Shown here: in pieces, positions 1 through 7,663 of the stretch | Numbering within the stretch: position 1 is the first letter of the stretch | Layout of the letters: each line of letters starts with the position of its first letter | NCBI GenBank assembly: GCA_947589115.1 | Contig: CANPZP010000007.1 | Location: 1 to 45,703, forward strand | Reading direction: 5' to 3' | DNA from: Candidatus Gastranaerophilales bacterium | GTDB taxonomy: Bacteria > Cyanobacteriota > Vampirovibrionia > Gastranaerophilales > Gastranaerophilaceae | Length of the DNA: 45,703 nucleotides | The notes under the pieces: generated by a model | Told to the model about the DNA's origin: nothing | Database searches by the model: none | What the model saw: only the letters and a program-made list of their open reading frames with translations | Position numbers and translations under genes: made by a program

Positions 1-46
1 ATAAATGATAAAATAAGAAGTCATGAAGGATATAAGGAGAGAAAAT

Positions 47-758
47 ATGGAAAATAAACATCAAATCTACCCCCCCCCGTGGCAGAAAAACGCTTGCGTT
101 TACTCTTGCTGAGGTTTTAATCACTCTTGTCGTCTTGGGAATTATTGCCGCAATTACCGTTCCAATTGTAATGCAAAATCATAAAAGAACAGAAACGGCA
201 GCAAGATTGAAAAAAATATACTCATCTCTTTCTCAGGCAATAAAACTTGCCGAAACCGAACAAGGTGCACCAATCTCTGAATGGGGGAATATTGTTGACT
301 CACGCTATAGCGGCAGCACCGAAACAATGTATGCGGATGGATTAATATTTTGGAATAAATATTTAGCAAAATATTTTCCTATAAATGACCAAACACAGTG
401 TAGTGACTGGTCTAGCTGCAGTTTTTTAGCTCAATTTAATGACGGTTCTCAAATTGTTAGTACCAGCGGATGGATAAATGGATATTCTTATATTAATTTT
501 ACAATAGATGTCAACGGGCCTAAAGGACCTAATAAAAGCGGAAGAGATCGATTTTCTTTTTATCTTAACTTAAAAGAGAACCCTAAACAATTATTGGGAG
601 GATATCTTGTATATAAAGAAGCTATTAATAATAATAAGACAACAAACTACACAAGAGAAGAACTGCTAAAAGAATGTAAATCTAACACTGGTTATTGTCT
701 TGATTTAATCATGAATGACGGGTGGGAAATAAAGGATGATTATCCGATTCGTTTATAA
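47..758 (+). CDS. Type IV pilin-like protein (prepilin), frame interrupted by a C9 tract
   Basis: This encodes a prepilin-type protein expected at the inner membrane, in a pilus or pseudopilus. An ATG at 47 follows a good Shine-Dalgarno (AAGGAGA, 34-40), but its frame reads MENKHQIYPPPWQKNACVYSC and stops at 110. The other frame carries RGRKTLAFTLAEVLITLVVL and continues open to 758. Deleting one C from the run at 70-78 would join them as MENKHQIYPP-RGRKTLAFTL. The class III-like signal has a short basic leader, A at -1 instead of the usual G, F at +1, E at +5 and then a hydrophobic helix. The C-terminal part has paired cysteines (CSDWSSC, CKSNTGYC) as in lineage-typical pilins. Without frame restoration only an internal start such as TTG 135 is available, which would lose the signal. 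The frame break is either slippage-based or a sequencing/assembly error. Confidence 0.75.
70..78. repeat. Homopolymeric C9 tract in the prepilin leader
   Basis: Nine consecutive C lie between the ATG with the Shine-Dalgarno and the cleavage-site codons. Length 9 puts the downstream frame out by one; length 8 would be in frame. The run stands out in DNA this rich in A and T. Confidence 0.85.
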
Positions 759-772
759 AAATATTTTATATT

Positions 773-806
773 GAAAAGCGGATGTCTATTAAACATCCAG
801 CTTTTC
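773..806. terminator. Hairpin between convergent pilin and yebC genes
   Basis: GAAAAGCGGATGT at 773-785 is complementary to ACATCC-A-GCTTTTC at 793-806, with one bulged A. It spans the yebC stop codon and lies just past the pilin stop, so it may end transcription from both sides. There is no clear U-run, which keeps confidence moderate. Confidence 0.5.
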
Positions 807-1541
807 AATTAATTCATCCGAGATATCACAATTTGAATATACATTTTGAACATCATCCAGTTCTTCTAATTTTTCAATGAGTCTTAAAATATTTGCTGCA
901 ATTTTTTCATCAGTAACCTCAACTAAGTTTTCGCTTATTCTTGTCAGTTGAGCTGAAGAACCTTTGAATCCTTGTTTTTCCAAAGTTTCAACACAAGATT
1001 GAAAATCATCCGGAGAAGTAATAACTTTATATACATCATCCTCTTCCAAAACGTCTTGCGCATTAGCTTCAATAGCCGCTTCAAACAGAGCATCAAAATC
1101 AGTTGTTTCCTTATCAAATTCAATAGAACCTACCTGTTTAAACATCCAGCCCACACAGCCTGTTTCTCCAAGATTACCACCGAATTTAGAGAAGAAACTT
1201 CTTATATCGCCTGCCGTTCTGTTTCGGTTATCCGTCATAGCTTCAATAAAAACGGCAGTACCGCCGGCGCCATACCCTTCGTATGTAAGTTCTTCGACAT
1301 TATCAGCACCTGAAGAACCTGCGCCCTTTTCAATAGCTCGTTTAATATTGTCATTCGGAAGCCCCGCAGCCTTTGCACGGTCTACTGCCGTTCGCAATCT
1401 AAAATTACCTGACAGGTCAGGACCGCCTAACTTTGCCGCAACAATTATTTCTCTTGAAAATTTTTGGAATACCACTCCTCTTGCCGCATCCACTGCCGCT
1501 TTTTTATGTTTTATTGTTGACCATTTTGAATGTCCTGACAT
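789..1541 (-). CDS. yebC: YebC/PmpR family protein
   Basis: This 250-residue protein belongs to the YebC/PmpR (TACO1) family, variously described as transcriptional regulators and as factors assisting translation of difficult motifs. It starts with the family hallmark MSGHSKWSTIKHKKAAVDA and contains GLPNDNIKRAIEKG, YEGYGAGG and the TDNRNRT block, all at their usual positions. The start at 1541 was chosen over a longer upstream reading because the family begins at MSGHSKW and GAAAGGAAG precedes it at good spacing. It is a cytosolic single-gene unit, divergent from the TPR gene with only about 50 bases between them, so their promoters must overlap. Its end faces the pilin gene. Confidence 0.95.
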   Translation of the reverse strand: MSGHSKWSTIKHKKAAVDAARGVVFQKFSREIIVAAKLGGPDLSGNFRLRTAVDRAKAAGLPNDNIKRAIEKGAGSSGADNVEELTYEGYGAGGTAVFIEAMTDNRNRTAGDIRSFFSKFGGNLGETGCVGWMFKQVGSIEFDKETTDFDALFEAAIEANAQDVLEEDDVYKVITSPDDFQSCVETLEKQGFKGSSAQLTRISENLVEVTDEKIAANILRLIEKLEELDDVQNVYSNCDISDELIEKLDV

Positions 1542-1559
1542 ATATCTTCCTTTCACATA

Positions 1560-1587
1560 TTGCCTGATTTTTATTTTATTGTAATAT
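1560..1587 (+). promoter_or_regulatory. Promoter of the TPR gene, leaderless arrangement
   Basis: The -35 is TTGCCT (1560-1565) and the -10 is TAATAT (1582-1587), 16 bases apart. The ATG at 1594 begins 6 bases after the -10, so the predicted transcript starts at or within a base of the start codon. No Shine-Dalgarno lies between. Confidence 0.55.
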
Positions 1588-1593
1588 AAAAGA

Positions 1594-2367
1594 ATGGAAA
1601 ATGAAATAAATAAAGATTTAGAAAAAGCGCTGGAGTATTTCAAAACTCAAGATTATGAGAATGCGGCGGATTACTTTTTTAAAGTTCTTGAAACTGATAA
1701 AAATAATGCCAATATTTTAAATAATATCGGGCTTTGTTATTCAAAGCTGGCAAAAGATGATTTAGCGGTTGAATTTTTTATAAAGGCTTTATCTAATAAT
1801 CCAAAGGCTGTTCAAACATATATTAATCTTGCAGATGTATATTACAGAGATAAGAATATAATAGAAGCAATAAACCTGTTAGAAAACGGCGTAACTCTTA
1901 TGCCTAAAGAAATTGCATTGAAACATTATCTTGCAAGAATATATTTTGAAGATTGCAGGTATGATTTAGCTATAGACCAGTTAAACGAAATAATTGATAT
2001 TGATAATGAAAATGTTGATGCTTATTGGGATTTAGGCAATATAGAATTTGAACTGGGTGATTGGGAAAGCGCCATACAAAATTATGAATACGTTTTAGGT
2101 AAAATTACGGATAATGCCGTATTATATTATCAAACAGCCATAACCTACGAAGCTAATGACAATATTGATAAAGCAATATCAAACCACTTAAAAGCATTAT
2201 CGTGTAATGAAAATTTTCACCCTTCTTATAAAAAACTGGGTGTATTATTTATGGCAAGAGAAGATTTTGAAAGCGCAATTGAGTATTTTCAGGATTATTT
2301 AAACTTTGATTTGCCTGATGAAGAAAAGAAAAGTATTGAAGATTTAATAAAAAGAATAAGTAAATAG
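1594..2367 (+). CDS. Tetratricopeptide repeat protein
   Basis: This is a 257-residue protein made almost entirely of about seven 34-residue TPR units. The repeats are recognisable by motifs such as ALEYFKTQDYENAADYFFKV, NNIGLCYSKLAKDDLAVEFF and YWDLGNIEFELGDWESAIQN. TPR solenoids mediate protein-protein contacts, so a scaffold or adaptor role is likely, but no partner can be named. There is no signal peptide or membrane segment, so it is probably cytosolic. It is divergent from yebC and followed after 78 bases by the glutaredoxin gene. The start lacks a Shine-Dalgarno but sits 6 bases from a good -10 box. Confidence 0.85.
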   Translation: MENEINKDLEKALEYFKTQDYENAADYFFKVLETDKNNANILNNIGLCYSKLAKDDLAVEFFIKALSNNPKAVQTYINLADVYYRDKNIIEAINLLENGVTLMPKEIALKHYLARIYFEDCRYDLAIDQLNEIIDIDNENVDAYWDLGNIEFELGDWESAIQNYEYVLGKITDNAVLYYQTAITYEANDNIDKAISNHLKALSCNENFHPSYKKLGVLFMAREDFESAIEYFQDYLNFDLPDEEKKSIEDLIKRISK

Positions 2368-2381
2368 TATTATTCTTATGT

Positions 2382-2420
2382 CTGATTAATTCATTTTATT
2401 ATTAACGAATAATCAATCAG
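2382..2420. repeat. Imperfect inverted repeat between the TPR and glutaredoxin genes
   Basis: CTGATTAATTC (2382-2392) is imperfectly complementary to GAATAATCAATCAG (2407-2420). It may be a weak terminator for the TPR gene or an operator upstream of the glutaredoxin gene. No U-run follows. Confidence 0.3.
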
Positions 2421-2445
2421 TAAAGATAATAAAATCGGAGAATTT

Positions 2446-2712
2446 ATGAAAGACGTAATTATATACACCGTAGACTATTGTCCGTATTGTAAAAAAGCGG
2501 AAGTTTTATTAAATGAAAAAGATATACCTTATAAAAAAATAGATATAACGGAGAATGAAGAAGAATACAGAAAAAAGCTCGGTGAATATTATGATATAGA
2601 AGGGAAAGTAACCGTACCGCAAATAATAATAGCGGGGCGAAGAATCGGCGGATTTGATGTATTAGATAAACTTGAACGCTCGGGCGAACTTGACAAAATG
2701 CTTGAAGATTAA
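2446..2712 (+). CDS. grxC: Glutaredoxin (dithiol type)
   Basis: This 88-residue glutaredoxin would reduce disulfides or glutathionylated proteins in the cytosol. The dithiol active site CPYC is at residues 12-15 in YTVDYCPYCKKAEVLL. The cis-proline motif TVPQ and the GGFDVL glutathione-binding segment follow at the usual places. Length matches bacterial Grx3-type proteins. A Shine-Dalgarno (CGGAG) lies 5 bases before the ATG. It is 12 bases upstream of the hybrid-cluster-protein homologue and probably co-transcribed with it, which suggests a shared redox or nitrosative-stress context, although that downstream protein looks metal-free. Confidence 0.9.
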   Translation: MKDVIIYTVDYCPYCKKAEVLLNEKDIPYKKIDITENEEEYRKKLGEYYDIEGKVTVPQIIIAGRRIGGFDVLDKLERSGELDKMLED

Positions 2713-2724
2713 AGGATTTCTAAT

Positions 2725-4332
2725 ATGAACAAATTTTTTTACTTTTATAATTCATTATGCAACGGCTCAAATACTCCGACGGCATTCTCTTTTGACCCTT
2801 ACATTATTGCCGTTAAAGAGATGCTCGTTTCGGAACTTCAGCAAATTGTTTACTACATTGAAAAACTTAAAGATTTAAATATTGATATGTCCGAATACAG
2901 AGATAAAGTTATAGATTTTATTTCTATTCTTATTGTTAATCTGGACTTTAAAAAAGAAAGTTTCTTTATAATTGTTGAAGATTTATATAACAATAAAAAG
3001 AAGCTCGAAGATATGTATATAAATGCTTGTGAAGATATTCAAAAAGAACCTGTTCTCCTTGCAAAAGATAAAATAAATCTCAACAGCAAAGAAAGTATTA
3101 TTAAAGCACTAAATGAACCTGATAAGAATGAATTAAATAATTATGAATTATCGTCAAAAAATAAAATTCTGTATGAATTAATGGTAAATATAGTTTTAAA
3201 TGCCTGTAACTGCCTTATAGAATTAAAAAATTACGGAATTGACTTTATCGAAGCAAAAGAAGAAGTTTTATGCCTTTTAAATACTCCAAACGAAAAAACA
3301 AGCAGTTTTGAGGAATTAAAAGAAAAAATTAAAAAATTTTCAGAGTGCAACTACATAATAGTAAAACTTTTAAATAAAACAATTGAAGAAAAATTCGGAC
3401 CTGCCGAAAAAACCAATGTTAATCTTCATGCCAAAAAAGGTAAAGCAATATTGGTATCAGGTTCAAGTTTTTTGGATTTGGAAAAGATTCTGAAAGCTTC
3501 CGAAAATACGGATATTAATGTATATACACATAATGAAATGCTTAGTGCTCACGAATTTAAAAAATTAAAATCCCATAAAAACCTTACGGGACATTATCAA
3601 ACGGCTTATAATAACTTTATGCTGGAATTTGCAAATTTCCCCGGACCTATTTATATTTCCCAAAACTCAGTACCGAAAATAGATGTTATAAGAGGTCAAA
3701 TATACACATCAGCCAGATATCCGGCTTACGGAATCGCAAAAATAGAAAATGATGACTTTCTGCCGATGATTGAATATGCACTTCAAGCAAAAGGATTTTG
3801 CGAAGATTCAGCATTTAACTCCGTTCAAATAGGCTACTATAAAGATGAAACAAATAATAAAATAACCGAAATTTCAAATAAAGTAAACGCCGGTAAAATA
3901 AAACACGTCTTTATTACCGGGCTTATAGATATGTTTAATATTAAAAATGAATATATTTATAAATTCATAAAAGAATGCCCTCAAGATTGCTATATAATCT
4001 CTTTCGGATACGACTCATTAAGAGAAAACTTCTGGCATGTTAACTCTTACTACGATTTTTCAATACTTTACGATATTATTGAAAAGCTTCAAACCGAAAT
4101 AACCGATTTTAAAAATAATGTCAGTATCTTTTTATCGGAATGCAATCCCTCAACAATATCACACATATTTAACCTTTTATATCTCGGATTTAAAAAAATA
4201 TTTTTAGGCCCTTGCTGCCCCAATATGATTAACCCTATTGTTCTTGAGGGCATATCTAAAATATTCGGGATAGAATCACTTGATTCTCCGAAAAAAGATA
4301 TAATAAAAGCATTAAAAAAAGAGGAAGGTTAA
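2725..4332 (+). CDS. Hybrid cluster protein (Hcp/hydroxylamine reductase) homologue, apparently without its metal sites
   Basis: The C-terminal half of this 535-residue protein aligns by eye with Hcp: VYTHNEML-AH (residues 266-276, as VYTHGEML-AH in Hcp), EFANFPGPI (301-309), and the end block LGFKKIFLGPCCP...NP-VL...FGIESLDSP. Hcp binds a hybrid Fe-S-O cluster through His, two Glu and four Cys, plus an N-terminal four-Cys cluster. Only the Glu in THNEML (E271) is kept. The His position reads S247, the first Cys reads S315 (SQNSVP), the persulfide Cys position reads L400 (ITGLIDM), the later Cys positions are lost and the last Glu reads N. The N-terminus has no CxxC. Catalysis as hydroxylamine or NO reductase is therefore unlikely. 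It may be a regulatory or structural pseudoenzyme. Family membership is fairly sure; function is unknown. Confidence 0.75.
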   Translation: MNKFFYFYNSLCNGSNTPTAFSFDPYIIAVKEMLVSELQQIVYYIEKLKDLNIDMSEYRDKVIDFISILIVNLDFKKESFFIIVEDLYNNKKKLEDMYINACEDIQKEPVLLAKDKINLNSKESIIKALNEPDKNELNNYELSSKNKILYELMVNIVLNACNCLIELKNYGIDFIEAKEEVLCLLNTPNEKTSSFEELKEKIKKFSECNYIIVKLLNKTIEEKFGPAEKTNVNLHAKKGKAILVSGSSFLDLEKILKASENTDINVYTHNEMLSAHEFKKLKSHKNLTGHYQTAYNNFMLEFANFPGPIYISQNSVPKIDVIRGQIYTSARYPAYGIAKIENDDFLPMIEYALQAKGFCEDSAFNSVQIGYYKDETNNKITEISNKVNAGKIKHVFITGLIDMFNIKNEYIYKFIKECPQDCYIISFGYDSLRENFWHVNSYYDFSILYDIIEKLQTEITDFKNNVSIFLSECNPSTISHIFNLLYLGFKKIFLGPCCPNMINPIVLEGISKIFGIESLDSPKKDIIKALKKEEG

Positions 4333-4350
4333 TCCTTCCTCTTCTTTTTT
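4318..4350 (+). terminator. Rho-independent terminator of the grx-hcp-like unit
   Basis: AAAGAGGAAGG (4318-4328) pairs with CCTTCCTCTT (4334-4343), and CTTTTTT follows. The stop codon of the Hcp homologue lies in the loop. Confidence 0.85.
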
Positions 4351-4357
4351 AATAAAA

Positions 4358-5086
4358 TTAATCATCAAATCCAAAATCTTCATCAGGATTTTCATTCAGC
4401 GGATTATCATGTATTTCGATATCATCACGGCTGCTGTCCTTGACTTTTTTAACAAATCCGCCGTCCGTTATGATTATATCTTTACCAAAACCACCATTTA
4501 TCTTTTTAATGTTGGAATCTTTAGCACGTATTTCATCTTGTCCTGAATTTCCCAGAATTTTCTTTACATAGGAATTATTTATTGTGATTGTATCATCACC
4601 TCTGCCGCCTTTTACTTTTTTAACATCCGAATTTTCAATATATATACTGTCGTTTCCTCCTTTTCCTTTAACATATTTTACCGAACTGTTAGTAATAACT
4701 ATATTGTCATCATTTTTAGAACCTTTTATTTTGGCATTTTTTGCCCCGTCAATTATTACTCCTCCGTCAGCTGTCTCAACTACGGAACCTGTATTATGAT
4801 CAACTGCAATATTTACACCTGAAGAAGTCTTATAATAATCTTTGCCCGTAAAAAGATGTTTTAACTTATTAAAAAATCCTTTATTCGGCTCTAATTTTTC
4901 ACCTTCTTGTTGTGTACCTGATGAATTATTAAATTCATCAATAGCTACAGCTTCATCATCATTTTCTACCTGTTTTGTATCGGTAATTGGACTTGAATCA
5001 ACAGGTGTTATACCGCCTGCATTTTCATCAATCCATTTCCTGTAATCAATCGAACCGGTATTGTAATTTCCTACACTTTGAACCAT
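4358..5086 (-). CDS. Protein with five 19-residue RTX-like (GGxGxD) solenoid repeats
   Basis: This 242-residue protein is of unknown function. The first half (1-125) is polar and low-complexity, without a signal peptide or membrane segment. Residues 126-220 form five gapless 19-residue repeats of the pattern x-D-x-I-x-I-x-N-S-x-V-K-K-V-x-G-G-x-G, for example NDSIYIENSDVKKVKGGRG and DDTITINNSYVKKILGNSG. The GGxGxD loops resemble calcium-binding RTX motifs, but the period is 19 rather than 9, implying one loop and one Lys-rich face per turn of a beta-solenoid. RTX proteins are usually exported by type I systems; no exporter gene lies nearby. A strong Shine-Dalgarno (GAGGAGG) and a promoter precede it. 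Calcium binding and secretion are inference. Confidence 0.6.
   Translation of the reverse strand: MVQSVGNYNTGSIDYRKWIDENAGGITPVDSSPITDTKQVENDDEAVAIDEFNNSSGTQQEGEKLEPNKGFFNKLKHLFTGKDYYKTSSGVNIAVDHNTGSVVETADGGVIIDGAKNAKIKGSKNDDNIVITNSSVKYVKGKGGNDSIYIENSDVKKVKGGRGDDTITINNSYVKKILGNSGQDEIRAKDSNIKKINGGFGKDIIITDGGFVKKVKDSSRDDIEIHDNPLNENPDEDFGFDD
4427..4711 (-). repeat. Five tandem 57-base repeats encoding RTX-like coils
   Basis: Residues 126-144, 145-163, 164-182, 183-201 and 202-220 of the solenoid protein align without gaps at a period of 19 residues. The DNA copies have diverged, so the protein repeat is conserved more than the nucleotides. Confidence 0.75.
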
Positions 5087-5123
5087 ATTTTTCCTCCTCG
5101 TCCCAGTAAAAAAGTTTTATAGT

Positions 5124-5151
5124 TTTATAATTTTATAAAATATTTTTTCAA
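5124..5151 (-). promoter_or_regulatory. Promoter of the solenoid-repeat gene
   Basis: Reading the minus strand, TTGAAA (5146-5151) and TATAAA (5124-5129) are 16 bases apart. The predicted start of transcription near 5117 leaves a leader of about 30 bases that contains the GAGGAGG ribosome binding site. Confidence 0.5.
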
Positions 5152-5193
5152 AAAAATATTTACATATTTTTTTTAAATGTAAACTTTTATAAC

Positions 5194-5226
5194 AAAAAAA
5201 GACAGACATTAATATGCCTGTCTTTT
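5194..5226 (-). terminator. Terminator of the fatty-acid synthesis operon
   Basis: On the minus strand AAAAGACAG (5226-5218) pairs with CTGTCTTTT (5205-5197), and a run of seven T follows. It sits 18 bases past the fabF stop codon. Confidence 0.8.
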
Positions 5227-5243
5227 ATAATATTTAATGTAAT

Positions 5244-6503
5244 CTAATTATATTTTTTAAATATCAAAACCGCATTGTGTCCGCCAAATCCGAATGAATT
5301 TGTTAAAGCAATATTTACATTAAATTTTTCAGCTTTATTCGGAACAAAGTTCAGATTTGCTACTTCTTCATCTAAATTTTCAAGATTAATAGTAGGAGGA
5401 ACAATTCCGTTATTAATTGCATTAATGCAAATAACTGATTCAGCGGCGCCTGAAGCTCCTAACATATGACCTGTTTCTGATTTTGTGGAACTAACCCTTA
5501 AATTAGGATTAGCCTCTTTATCTCCGAACACGTTTTTTATTGCCAATGTTTCAGCTATATCCCCAAGATGAGTACTTGTACCATGTGTATTAATATACTG
5601 AACTTCTTCAGGCTTAATTCCTGCATCTTTTAATGCAAATTCCATAGCTTTAGCGGCACTCGAACCATCTGGACAAGGAGCAACAACATCATAAGCATCT
5701 CCGGTTTGTCCGTATCCGATTATTTCCGCATAAATTTTTGCCCCTCTTTTTTTAGCATGCTCAAGTTCTTCAAGGATAAGGATTCCTGCCCCTTCTGCCA
5801 TGACAAAACCATCTCTGTCTTTGTCATAAGGTCTTGATGCACGCTGAGGTTCATCATTACGTTTAGAAAGTGTCTTTGCCGCAGTAAATGACCCCAAACC
5901 TATAGTACAAATAACCGCTTCACTTCCGCCCGTAATTATTGCATCGGCATCTCCATATTGAATAGTCCTAAATGCATCACCGATACAATGAGCTGATGTT
6001 GCACAAGCGGAAACAACAGCTTTATTTACACCCTTTGCACCCATTTCTATAGAAATTTTGCCTGCACCCATATCACAAATTAACATGGGAATCGTAAATG
6101 GTGAACACTTTGTAGGCCCTTTACTCAGCATATCAGCATAGCTTTTTTCTATTGTGTGAAACCCGCCGGCTGCTGAACCAACAATTACCCCGAATCTGTA
6201 AGGATCAATATCGGAATTTTTTATACCCGAATCCTCTACAGCTTCTCTCGCAGCTACAATTGCATATTGCAAATATTTATCAAGCCTTCTGACTTCTTTT
6301 GGCTCAAAATAATCATTAGGATTAAAAACCGATTCTTTTATTTCACCGCCGATTAAAACAGAGTGCCCGTTCATATCTCCCATATTCTCAATTCTTGAAA
6401 CAGCACTTTTACCTTCAACTACGGATTTCCATAGCTTATCGGCGCCCGCCCCAAAAGGAGACACGACACCCATGCCTGTTATTACCACACGTCTTTTTGT
6501 CAT
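5244..6503 (-). CDS. fabF: 3-oxoacyl-ACP synthase II (KAS II)
   Basis: FabF condenses malonyl-ACP with acyl-ACP in the elongation cycle of type II fatty-acid synthesis. The Cys-His-His triad is visible: C167 in SACATSAH, H307 in NTHGTSTHLGD and H346 in SETGHMLGASGA. The glycine-rich end NSFGFGGHN is intact and the 419-residue length is normal. The ATG at 6503 was preferred over a GTG nine bases upstream because AGGTG lies 7 bases before it and the family starts at MTKRRVVITG. It is the last gene of the yceD-to-fabF operon, directly after acpP, and is followed by a terminator. Confidence 0.95.
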   Translation of the reverse strand: MTKRRVVITGMGVVSPFGAGADKLWKSVVEGKSAVSRIENMGDMNGHSVLIGGEIKESVFNPNDYFEPKEVRRLDKYLQYAIVAAREAVEDSGIKNSDIDPYRFGVIVGSAAGGFHTIEKSYADMLSKGPTKCSPFTIPMLICDMGAGKISIEMGAKGVNKAVVSACATSAHCIGDAFRTIQYGDADAIITGGSEAVICTIGLGSFTAAKTLSKRNDEPQRASRPYDKDRDGFVMAEGAGILILEELEHAKKRGAKIYAEIIGYGQTGDAYDVVAPCPDGSSAAKAMEFALKDAGIKPEEVQYINTHGTSTHLGDIAETLAIKNVFGDKEANPNLRVSSTKSETGHMLGASGAAESVICINAINNGIVPPTINLENLDEEVANLNFVPNKAEKFNVNIALTNSFGFGGHNAVLIFKKYN

Positions 6504-6608
6504 CGTTTTCACCTATTTATTATTTATAACTTAATTTAATAATACAATGAGGAGAACTTGCACATATCAAGAACCCCTCACAGATATTTCATATTTCTTT
6601 TTGAGCGA

Positions 6609-6842
6609 TTATGAATTTGCTTCTATATAATTAACCGCATCTTGTACAGTTGCTATTTTTTCTGCTTCTTCATCAGGAATTTCGCATCCGAATTCTTCTT
6701 CAAAAGCCATAACTAACTCTACCGTATCTAAAGAATCAGCACCTAAATCAGCTGTAAAACTTGCTTCGGGAGTAACAGCGCTTTCATCAACGCTTAATTG
6801 TTCCACAACAACTTTTTTTACTCTCTCAAGAACGTCACTCAT
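6609..6842 (-). CDS. acpP: Acyl carrier protein
   Basis: This is the 77-residue carrier of growing acyl chains. The phosphopantetheine attachment serine is S37 in [18 protein letters not shown], and the acidic helix II that docks on Fab enzymes is intact. GAGGT lies before the ATG. It sits between fabG and fabF, its usual place. The gap of 92 bases to fabG is the longest inside the operon and could hold an extra ribosome loading or processing site, fitting the need for high ACP levels. Confidence 0.97.
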   Translation of the reverse strand: MSDVLERVKKVVVEQLSVDESAVTPEASFTADLGADSLDTVELVMAFEEEFGCEIPDEEAEKIATVQDAVNYIEANS

Positions 6843-6934
6843 TTTTTTTACCTCATTTTTCTGTTACATATTACTAAGTTTATGAATTTATTATACTATC
6901 TACATACAAATTTGCAAATTTGTTAAGTTCTGTA

Positions 6935-7663
6935 TTACACTACAAGACCGCCGTCAACTCCGATTACTTGTCCCGTAATATATAAAGCATCTTCAGCCAA
7001 GAATTTAACAGTCTTTGCAATATCCTCAGGTTGTCCCAAGCGTTTTAAGGGTATATGCTCCGCTATTTTTTCAGTATCTAAATCTTTTGTCATATCGGTT
7101 TGAATAAACCCGGGGGCAATGGCATTAACTCTTATATTCCTTGACCCCAATTCTTTTGCAAGTGATTTGGTAAAACCGATTAATCCTGCTTTTGCGGCAG
7201 AATAATTTGCCTGACCTGCATTCCCCATTATGCCTACAATGCTTGACATGTTTATAATGCATCCGTATCTTTGTTTTACCATTGATTTTATTAACGCATT
7301 TGTCATATAAAATACACTGTTTAAATTTGTATTAATAACAGCTTCCCAGTTTTCGGAATTCATTCTCATAAATAATCCGTCTCTTGTAATTCCTGCATTG
7401 TTAACCAATACATCAACGTGTCCGAAATCAGCCAGAACCTCTTCTGCGGCTTTTTGGCATGCTTCATTATCCGCAACGTTAAATTTATAAGCCTTTGAGA
7501 TAGCGCCCAACGCTTTTAATTCTTCAACCGTTTTATTGGCAGCTTCATCATTGCCCGCATAACTTATTGCAACATTATATCCGGCTTTTGCAAGCTCTAT
7601 GGCGCATGCCTTTCCTATGCCTCTTGATGCTCCCGTAACTAATACGACTTTTGTATCCGCCAT
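6935..7663 (-). CDS. fabG: 3-oxoacyl-ACP reductase
   Basis: FabG reduces 3-oxoacyl-ACP with NADPH in each elongation round. It is a 242-residue short-chain dehydrogenase with the cofactor motif GASRGIG (11-17), NNAG (88-91), the catalytic Ser near 140 and Y154-x3-K158 in YSAAKAG. The C-terminal GQVIGVDGG is typical. Its ATG overlaps the fabD stop as TAATG, so the two are translationally coupled. Confidence 0.95.
   Translation of the reverse strand: MADTKVVLVTGASRGIGKACAIELAKAGYNVAISYAGNDEAANKTVEELKALGAISKAYKFNVADNEACQKAAEEVLADFGHVDVLVNNAGITRDGLFMRMNSENWEAVINTNLNSVFYMTNALIKSMVKQRYGCIINMSSIVGIMGNAGQANYSAAKAGLIGFTKSLAKELGSRNIRVNAIAPGFIQTDMTKDLDTEKIAEHIPLKRLGQPEDIAKTVKFLAEDALYITGQVIGVDGGLVV

Noticed and set aside
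1542-1643. Upstream extension of yebC
   Set aside because: The family begins at MSGHSKW and the Shine-Dalgarno fits 1541; the extension would run into the TPR gene on the other strand.
2725-4332. Annotation as an active hydroxylamine reductase
   Set aside because: Nearly all cluster ligands are replaced, so the enzymatic name would mislead.
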